DNA of 7,598 nt from JALHST01 sp038316335 (GTDB taxonomy: Bacteria; Bacteroidota; Bacteroidia; Flavobacteriales; Flavobacteriaceae), in assembly GCA_038316335.1 (NCBI GenBank), contig JBBQAM010000095.1, forward strand, positions 1-7,598, given 5' to 3'. Below are positions 1-5,664 of the stretch, in pieces. The position numbers and the translations under genes are program-made. A model generated the notes under the pieces. It was not told the DNA's origin, did no database searches, and worked only from the letters and a program-made list of their open reading frames with translations. Position 1 is the first letter of the stretch. Every line of letters starts with the position of its first letter.

Positions 1-1
1 T

Positions 2-1231
2 ACCCTTATGGTCATGTTTACGACCTATATCTATATCATTCTTAACTTCTCTGACTTCATTCCCTGTTCCTGCGGGGGTGTTTTGGAAAAGCTGAGTTGG
101 ACTCAACACTTTATTTTCAATGTTGTTTTCATTATTTTGGCTGGGTTGTCTGTCTTTATTAGCGCGCAGAAATATACCCAAAGGGCACTGTTTCTGCTTT
201 CCACCCTTACAATTTTAGGAATAGGTATTGTGACCATAGTCTTCGCTTTTTCGGAGGAAAAGGTGCACAGGAACAATGCATTTCAGAGAAGATATTTTCC
301 CCATCCAATTGAAAAAACACAAAGTTTCGATCTTAAATATGGTTCCTATTATTTTGCCGGGGTGGGAGGTGGTAAGGTGTATTTGGGAAATACTACAGCC
401 CCTCTACTGATGACTATTCTCGATAGTGGTCTTAGGGATACCACGACCACAATAATAAAACTGGACCAAATGGATCTGGCCTACCGGGGTGTTAGGATTC
501 ATGTATTTCCACCCAAATTTTTTGTTACCGATGGTACCGTGCCTATCATTCTCCAAGGGGATATTACGGATTGGAAGGCTTTAACCAAAATGAAAGGAAC
601 TTATTATTTTAATCACGCTTATCCAATCAACAGCCATAAACTCGCCGTACAGTCAAGTAGTAGTGAGAACTTAGAGAATATGCTTGGCACCATTGAAATG
701 GATGATTCCGTTCAAGGAAAATTCAGTACTGGAATTTTGGAGAAACAATTTGATGGGATTTTTGATACCGATGGAAGGTTAATCTATAATAAACCCTTAG
801 ACAAATTAATTTTCACCTATTACTATAGAAACCAGTATATAGTCACCAATCAAGATTTGGAATTGGAGTTTCGCGGAAAGACCATTGATACCATAAGTCT
901 TGCGCAATTGAATATTAGTAAAAATAAATCCACGAATCAAAGAAAATTGGGTAGTAAAACGGTATTGATAAATAGGAGTATAGCAACGGCAGGTAAGTTT
1001 CTGTTTGTTGAATCCCCTCGCCTTGGAAAGCTGGAGCCAGAAAATATGCTTAATGATGCAAATATAATTGACGTATATGATCTACTAAACCACAGTTATA
1101 GATTCAGCTTTTATTTATATGGACATAAGGATAAAAAGACCAGAGAGTTTATTATATCGGAGAATACGCTATACGCACTTCAAGGAAACGAAATTGTTGT
1201 CTACAAAATGGAAAAAAACATTTTCAAGTAA
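2..1231 (+). CDS. MauE/DoxX-like redox membrane protein with large C-terminal periplasmic domain (5'-partial)
   Basis: The reading frame is open to the left edge, so the ATG at 8 is internal and the real start lies upstream. Counting from that Met, residues 1-18 look like the end of a membrane helix, followed by the motif CSCGG (Cys20, Cys22) in a loop. Two further helices span about 35-53 and 60-81. The remaining 325 or so residues are hydrophilic and rich in beta-type strands, with no catalytic motif I recognise. The CSCGG loop followed by a Trp-Thr-Gln-His segment and a helix is what I know from Bacteroidota proteins annotated as MauE/DoxX family redox-associated membrane proteins. MauE itself is required for disulfide formation in the small subunit of methylamine dehydrogenase. 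No methylamine dehydrogenase gene is visible here, so the true substrate is open. The topology puts the CSCGG loop and the C-terminal domain on the periplasmic side. The gene precedes a small exported four-cysteine protein on the same strand, a likely partner. Family assignment is fairly secure; function is inferred. Confidence 0.75.
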   Translation, partial: TLMVMFTTYIYIILNFSDFIPCSCGGVLEKLSWTQHFIFNVVFIILAGLSVFISAQKYTQRALFLLSTLTILGIGIVTIVFAFSEEKVHRNNAFQRRYFPHPIEKTQSFDLKYGSYYFAGVGGGKVYLGNTTAPLLMTILDSGLRDTTTTIIKLDQMDLAYRGVRIHVFPPKFFVTDGTVPIILQGDITDWKALTKMKGTYYFNHAYPINSHKLAVQSSSSENLENMLGTIEMDDSVQGKFSTGILEKQFDGIFDTDGRLIYNKPLDKLIFTYYYRNQYIVTNQDLELEFRGKTIDTISLAQLNISKNKSTNQRKLGSKTVLINRSIATAGKFLFVESPRLGKLEPENMLNDANIIDVYDLLNHSYRFSFYLYGHKDKKTREFIISENTLYALQGNEIVVYKMEKNIFK

Positions 1232-1315
1232 AGAAAATTCTTTGCAAAGACAGGGATGAGATCGAAAACCTGTACAAAAGAGTAGATCAATATTATTAAT
1301 TTAAATTTATAAATC
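1232..1315 (+). other. A/T-rich spacer between the MauE-like gene and the four-cysteine gene
   Basis: This 84-base gap holds no clear promoter matching the Bacteroidota pattern (TTG near -33 and TAnnTTTG near -7). The nearest is TAAATTTA at 1302-1309, with one mismatch at the end and no TTG at the right distance. No terminator is seen, so read-through from the upstream gene is likely. It contains a perfect 10-base palindrome CTTTGCAAAG (1240-1249) and an open 23-codon stretch in another frame (1231-1299), which is discussed in the findings. Confidence 0.5.
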
Positions 1316-1579
1316 ATGAAAACTTTAAAATTCAAGTTTTTAATGCCGGTAGTGGCATTTATGATTGCTTTTGCGGCAGCGTTTGCCACGCAAACAGATG
1401 GCCAAGAGGATTTTGCCCTCGTGCCAGGCTATATTTATCAAAATGGGGTGTGCGTTCCCCACGGAACCTGCAGTAATACCAAAGCACCCATCTGTACTGA
1501 TAATGCCGGACGTCAAGTTTTCGGTAAGAGTGGTCAAACTAGTTGTTCCCAACTGTTATATATGGATTGGCAACCCTAA
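1316..1579 (+). CDS. Small exported four-cysteine protein, DUF6520-like
   Basis: This 87-residue protein has a clear signal peptide. It has a basic start (Lys2, Lys5, Lys7), a hydrophobic core at about 8-23, and an Ala-Phe-Ala site ending at residue 24, which leaves a mature chain of about 63 residues. The mature part has exactly four cysteines (Cys46, Cys52, Cys60, Cys77), enough for two disulfides, and a CTDNAGRQVFGK segment (60-71). Signal peptide, spaced cysteines, a QVFG segment and the short length match proteins I recall as DUF6520 in Bacteroidota; the function of that family is unknown to me. It lies 84 bases after the MauE-like gene on the same strand and is followed after 16 bases by a hairpin terminator, so it is the last gene of that unit. 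The leader before the ATG is almost pure A/T with no Shine-Dalgarno, as is usual in this phylum. A substrate or partner role for the upstream redox protein is inference. A bacteriocin-like secreted peptide is an alternative I cannot exclude. Confidence 0.8.
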   Translation: MKTLKFKFLMPVVAFMIAFAAAFATQTDGQEDFALVPGYIYQNGVCVPHGTCSNTKAPICTDNAGRQVFGKSGQTSCSQLLYMDWQP

Positions 1580-1595
1580 TATAGCTTAAAAAGAG

Positions 1596-1618
1596 ATGCC
1601 CCGAAAGGGGCATTTTTT
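1596..1618. terminator. Hairpin terminator between convergent genes, probably bidirectional
   Basis: A perfect 7-bp stem (ATGCCCC at 1596-1602 with GGGGCAT at 1607-1613) closes a GAAA tetraloop and runs into a T tract (1613-1618). On the other strand, the A run at 1588-1592 supplies a short T tract after a GAG spacer. It sits 16 bases after the stop of the four-cysteine protein and 20 bases after the stop of the convergent S9 peptidase, so it can serve both. The + strand direction is the stronger one, since the T tract directly follows the stem. Confidence 0.88.
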
Positions 1619-1638
1619 ATAGATTCTGTTAAACCGTT

Positions 1639-4245
1639 TTAGGTCTTTAAATATTTATCGAACCAATCTTGTATTCTAAAAGTAAGATCTTTTTGGTTAT
1701 TAGCCTGGAGCAAAGTATGGGCCTCGTTCTCATAAATTAACAGTTGCACCTCAAACTCAAGTCGGCGTAAAGCAAGAAACATCGCCACGCTTTGATGCCA
1801 GTTTACATGATAATCCTGATTACCTGTCCATATCAATGTAGGAGTTTCAATATTTTGTGCGTATTCCAAAGGTGAATTTTTTTTATAGGCATTCCGATCC
1901 TCATAAAAGGATTTTCCCATTTGCCATTGTTGATTCTCATATACCCCATATTCTTCGGTTCCAGAATTCTCACTTAGGGAATGGTAGCCTGATATAATGT
2001 CAAAAACACCCCCCCCAACAACCGCGGCCGAAAAAAGGTTAGTCTGCGTGATTATAAAGGCGGTTTCATATCCACCAAAAGAGTGGCCAATTATTCCTAC
2101 CGACTTTTTATTTACCACCCCCTTTTCAAAAACTTTATTTACAGAGGTAACCACACAGTCAGTAGCTGAAATTCCAGGGTTTCCTTCCTGAATAATTACA
2201 TCTGGTTCCAAAACAAAATACCCTGCGGCAGTAAAGTTTCTATAATTAAATCCCTCCCCATTATAGTAATCGGGATTTTCATAGACCTGATAAAGGTTTG
2301 ATTTCAATTCGTAAATATTTACTATCATCGGATATTCTTGTCCTTCTTCAAAATTATCGGGATAATGTAGGAGTCCATGTAGACTCTCGCCTTCCTTGTT
2401 TTTATAGGAAATCAATTCTGTCTTTCCTGTTGGAAATTTTAAGTATTGCCGATTGGACTGTACCAGCATTTTTGATTTTCTTCTTTCCAAAATATACATT
2501 GCGGGTGGACTAGTGTTTTTCTCTTTTAAATAGATATACGAATTTGAAAATTTAGCCTTTCGCAGTTCAGAAATTTTGCCTGTTTCGCTGAAGAAGTGAT
2601 CTATTTTGCCATCCGGTTTTCTAATTGCATATCCATAATTAAAGACGGAATCCCGCATGATAAAAACATTATCATCTGAAAAATCAAATCCATTTGATTT
2701 TGCTGAGTTCCCTAATTGGTAAAAACCGTCATAAAGTCCTTTATAGTACCGAAATACAATTTTATTTGATCTCCCGTTTGTAAGGCATTGGCTGGAAGAA
2801 CCGTCTGCATCGATAATCCAAATATCAAACTCATCATAGACCAAAAGCTGATTTTTTGTAGTCCAGCCCATTATGCCATATGGAGAAGTCTTTAAGGTGT
2901 GCGGTGCATGTTTGTATTTTAAGGGATAAGGAATATCATTCGATACTTTTATGTGCTGATTATTTTTGATATTGAATATCCACCAATTGTTTTCCTTAAA
3001 ATATGCTATGTATTCTCCATTTGGCGACATGCTATTAGAACTAAAATTGTATTCCAATTTCTTGGCAAACAAACTGGTTTCCGCTGTTTCTAAATTCGTA
3101 ATATAATAGTCTACAGGGGCAGAGGCCCCAAATTGAGGTTCATAGGTTAAATTATTATAGCTTAAGGCGAATTTTTGATTGCCGGTCAAGATTACCTCAG
3201 GTCTTTCCTCATTTCCAATTTGGAAAACCTTTCCTGTCTTTGGCCACCAAACTGCCAATTTATCGTTTAAATTAAATTCGCTTTCCAATTTCCTTTGTGG
3301 ATAAATCAATTTATCACTTCCCTTCCAGACCTGTACCTTTACAGAATCATCATAATCTTTCATTTTTAAATTTTCGGAATATGAATGGGTCCAAAAAAAA
3401 ATTCGCTCCCCATCCCCGGAAATGGAGAGGTTGTTTTTGCTAATTTCCATCTTCCCTAAAGGTCTTAGCTCCCCTTGATCTATTTTTTTCAAAATTGGGG
3501 ATTCGCGATTCTCAAAATAATAGACCTGTTGTTGGGAGGTATTTGTAATTTCAATAAAAGCTAAAGCATTGCCTTTTGCATTCCAAGTAGGAAAGAGAAT
3601 CTTTGAATTGTTACTACTTAAGATAACGGATCTTTTCATGGTGTCCAAATTGAGCAATTCTAGGTTAGTTTTACTAGAGTCACTCACAGTTACAACAGCG
3701 CTGTGCCCATGAGGATCAAAACTGAAATGTTCTATATCATGTATGATGGTTGTTTCATTTTTAATTATATCCAATAATTTCAAGTATCCATTGTGTTCTC
3801 TTGGACTGAAAAACGCTAAATATTTTCCATCTCTCGAAAATTCAAAACGATCTGCTTCTTTTACCCATTCAGTTTTCCCAGTTTTTAAATGTAAAATCCC
3901 GACACCCTTGTTTTCGTCATTAAAGGCGAAGATGTTAGGCTTCTTACTAGTCTCAAATTGACCATTATATGCAGCGGGGAATTTAAAACTGATTTTGCCC
4001 TGCTTGTCCAGAACAACCAAAGTGTCCTGTCCCTGTTTGTAATCAAGGCGATAGGAATTCCAATTGCCGTCCCCCGAAATTTGCGGAACCCTCATGGTGT
4101 GCCACATTTCATAATTTTTAGGTTGCACCAACTTTTCATTAGGCCCACTCTGCCCCATAATGGGGCAGTAGGCCAAAACAAAAATGAAAAAAAGTAGGGG
4201 AGATTGGCTAATAATCTTCTTTTGTTTAATAGAATTGGGTTTCAT
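1639..4245 (-). CDS. Exported S9 family (prolyl oligopeptidase-type) serine peptidase
   Basis: With the start at 4245 this is an 868-residue protein. A signal peptide fits residues 1-32 (Lys8-Lys10, then a hydrophobic run to Met-Gly-Gln). Residues of about 40-600 form a degenerate beta-propeller with blade motifs of the SxxGxYIAY type. The alpha/beta-hydrolase domain begins near 611. The nucleophile is Ser722 in GHSFGG (codon 2082-2080), the acid is Asp811 in GNQDYHV, and the base is His843 in NEAHTL, so the S9 triad is complete. In this family the propeller restricts access to short peptides or flexible ends. A role as a periplasmic oligopeptidase or dipeptidyl-type peptidase is likely; the exact cleavage preference cannot be read. 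The start at 4245 is chosen because it gives a signal peptide and its A is the last base of the SusD stop codon. The frame stays open to an ATG at 4392, but that adds 49 residues lying over SusD and buries the signal peptide. No T9SS C-terminal sorting domain is visible. It is the third gene after SusC and SusD, which suggests processing of the imported substrate. Confidence 0.9.
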   Translation of the reverse strand: MKPNSIKQKKIISQSPLLFFIFVLAYCPIMGQSGPNEKLVQPKNYEMWHTMRVPQISGDGNWNSYRLDYKQGQDTLVVLDKQGKISFKFPAAYNGQFETSKKPNIFAFNDENKGVGILHLKTGKTEWVKEADRFEFSRDGKYLAFFSPREHNGYLKLLDIIKNETTIIHDIEHFSFDPHGHSAVVTVSDSSKTNLELLNLDTMKRSVILSSNNSKILFPTWNAKGNALAFIEITNTSQQQVYYFENRESPILKKIDQGELRPLGKMEISKNNLSISGDGERIFFWTHSYSENLKMKDYDDSVKVQVWKGSDKLIYPQRKLESEFNLNDKLAVWWPKTGKVFQIGNEERPEVILTGNQKFALSYNNLTYEPQFGASAPVDYYITNLETAETSLFAKKLEYNFSSNSMSPNGEYIAYFKENNWWIFNIKNNQHIKVSNDIPYPLKYKHAPHTLKTSPYGIMGWTTKNQLLVYDEFDIWIIDADGSSSQCLTNGRSNKIVFRYYKGLYDGFYQLGNSAKSNGFDFSDDNVFIMRDSVFNYGYAIRKPDGKIDHFFSETGKISELRKAKFSNSYIYLKEKNTSPPAMYILERRKSKMLVQSNRQYLKFPTGKTELISYKNKEGESLHGLLHYPDNFEEGQEYPMIVNIYELKSNLYQVYENPDYYNGEGFNYRNFTAAGYFVLEPDVIIQEGNPGISATDCVVTSVNKVFEKGVVNKKSVGIIGHSFGGYETAFIITQTNLFSAAVVGGGVFDIISGYHSLSENSGTEEYGVYENQQWQMGKSFYEDRNAYKKNSPLEYAQNIETPTLIWTGNQDYHVNWHQSVAMFLALRRLEFEVQLLIYENEAHTLLQANNQKDLTFRIQDWFDKYLKT

Positions 4246-4247
4246 TA
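4243..4247 (-). other. TAATG stop-start overlap between SusD-like and S9 peptidase genes
   Basis: On the minus strand the SusD stop TAA (4247-4245) and the peptidase ATG (4245-4243) share the A at 4245. This arrangement is typical of translational coupling by a terminating ribosome that reinitiates. It fixes the peptidase start and shows that the two genes share one transcript. Confidence 0.85.
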
Positions 4248-5654
4248 ATATCCAGGATTTTGTGGGTTGAGGTTCGGGTTTAATAAAAGTTCTTTCTGTG
4301 GAAGAGGAAAAAGTATATCCGTAGTTTTCCACCCGGGTTTTAGGGGACCTAAAACCTCGGCCGCGAGGCCAGTTCTTTTCAAATCGAACCATCGATTGCC
4401 CTGTTCGGTAAAAAGCTCATATCTGCGTTGGTGCATTAATTCTTTCATGATATTCTCTGTAGAATTCGCATTGGTAGGGGCTAACCCTGCCCGTAACCTT
4501 ATCATATCTATATCCTCTTTCGCTTCCTGTGTCATTCCCAATTTCAATGAAGCCTCAGCCCTAATTAAATATTGCTCGGCCAAACGAAAAAGAATGGAGT
4601 ACTCGGTACTACTACTGCTATACATATTTTGTTTGTATTTGAAAGGGTGAAACCAACTTTCGGTGCCATCCGATATTTCCCGTGTCCATGAATCCCTTCT
4701 TAGATCACCTGCCTCAAAATCCATCATAAATTCACTTGTCAGTGCATAGAGATATGGCGGTCCAAAATCAAAAATTAAGGTTTCTCCCTCTTTGGTAGCG
4801 GCCCCTTCAAAATCAGGTTTTAACTGCCAGATGGTGGAAGGGCTTTCTTTTAGAAAAACCAAGTTTAGGTCTGGTTCCCACGAATACACTCCACTGGTTA
4901 TTATTGTATTACTCTCCGCACGAGCTTTCTCCCATTGTTCTGTGTAGAGGTACAACTTGGCGAGCAAGGCACTAGCAACACCCTTTGAAGCGCGGAGTCT
5001 TTCCCCACTGTTGTCCATGTCAGGTAATAAACCCTTCGCCTTTGACAAATCTTCTTCCAATAACCTATATACCTCTCCCAATGGCATTCTCGAAACAGAA
5101 GCATTTACTGTATAATTGGTAGTTTTGATATAGGGAATATCCCCAAAGAGCTGTGCCAAGTAAAAATGCAGATATGCCCTAAGAAAATATGCCTCCCCAA
5201 GGAAACTCTCCTTATCCTCCATAGGTAAAGAGGAATTTTCTAAGCCCTCTATAATTGCATTGGCATTAAAAATTAGTGCATAGCTATTGTCCCAAAAGGC
5301 AGATACGGCGGGGTTATTCGGAAGCACCGTATGATCATAAAATGTATTATCGATTTGTGAGGTGGTACTGTAATAATCCAGTTCATCTGTATAGAGTCCC
5401 AAGAGCACAGTCATTCCTCTTGTGCTGCCCGAGAGGGGGCTATTATCCCGAATGCCGGAATAAATATTTGTTATTGCCGCATCTACTGTTGCCGTGTCCT
5501 CAAAAATGGCAGCATCGGATAAAAGAAAATCGGGAAATTCAGGTTCAAGTGATTTTTCGCAACCTAATAATAAAACCGTCATCACTGCAAAAACAGTAAA
5601 CTTCATAATCCATTGACTGGATTGTTGCCTGTAATTATATTTAAATGTATTCAT
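4245..5654 (-). CDS. SusD/RagB-like outer-membrane substrate-binding lipoprotein
   Basis: This complete 469-residue protein is the surface lipoprotein that caps a SusC transporter and captures substrate. A lipobox LLGC places the lipidated cysteine at residue 32. The N-terminal part shows family features: a helix with ANAIIEGLE, an EAYFLRAYLHFYLAQLFGD stretch (about 150-170) and an SRMPLGEVYRLLEEDL stretch (about 185-205). The C-terminal SusD_RagB part has AEQYLIRAEA, RRYELFTEQGNRWFDLKR and a terminal LFPLP...NPNLNPQNPGY, all typical. The length is close to the smaller SusD proteins. An ATG at codon 17 would leave a shorter 15-residue leader before the same cysteine. The first ATG is preferred because it lies 10 bases after the SusC stop, but the choice is not certain. 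With a peptidase as the next gene, oligopeptides are a more likely ligand than glycans, as for RagB of Porphyromonas gingivalis; this is inference. Confidence 0.93.
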   Translation of the reverse strand: MNTFKYNYRQQSSQWIMKFTVFAVMTVLLLGCEKSLEPEFPDFLLSDAAIFEDTATVDAAITNIYSGIRDNSPLSGSTRGMTVLLGLYTDELDYYSTTSQIDNTFYDHTVLPNNPAVSAFWDNSYALIFNANAIIEGLENSSLPMEDKESFLGEAYFLRAYLHFYLAQLFGDIPYIKTTNYTVNASVSRMPLGEVYRLLEEDLSKAKGLLPDMDNSGERLRASKGVASALLAKLYLYTEQWEKARAESNTIITSGVYSWEPDLNLVFLKESPSTIWQLKPDFEGAATKEGETLIFDFGPPYLYALTSEFMMDFEAGDLRRDSWTREISDGTESWFHPFKYKQNMYSSSSTEYSILFRLAEQYLIRAEASLKLGMTQEAKEDIDMIRLRAGLAPTNANSTENIMKELMHQRRYELFTEQGNRWFDLKRTGLAAEVLGPLKPGWKTTDILFPLPQKELLLNPNLNPQNPGY

Positions 5655-5664
5655 ATAGATAAGT

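Noticed and set aside
8..10. ATG at base 8 as the start of the MauE-like gene
   Set aside because: The frame is open to the window edge, and the CSCGG loop lies only 19 residues in, whereas family members have helices before it. The gene is cut by the window.
1240..1307. Two 10-base palindromes (CTTTGCAAAG at 1240-1249 and AATTTAAATT at 1298-1307) as operators
   Set aside because: They are short, have no spacer or second copy, and the second is pure A/T. There is no support for regulator binding.
1302..1309. TAAATTTA as a -7 promoter element for the four-cysteine gene
   Set aside because: It lacks the final G of TAnnTTTG, there is no TTG about 20 bases upstream, and it would leave almost no leader. 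The match is expected by chance in A/T-rich DNA.
1201..1389. Minus-strand open frame of 62 codons across the spacer
   Set aside because: It is antisense to the end of one gene and the signal peptide of the next. Its hydrophobicity comes from the A/T-rich sequence.
1340..1589. Open frames overlapping the four-cysteine gene (minus strand 1552-1340; plus strand 1365-1589)
   Set aside because: Their proteins look like no known family and lack a plausible signal peptide. The frame starting at 1316 has a clean signal peptide and conserved-type cysteines.
4149..4245. Lipoprotein signal in the S9 peptidase (LAYC near residue 27)
   Set aside because: The residue before the cysteine is Tyr, where a lipobox needs a small residue. 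A standard signal peptidase I site near Met-Gly-Gln is more likely.
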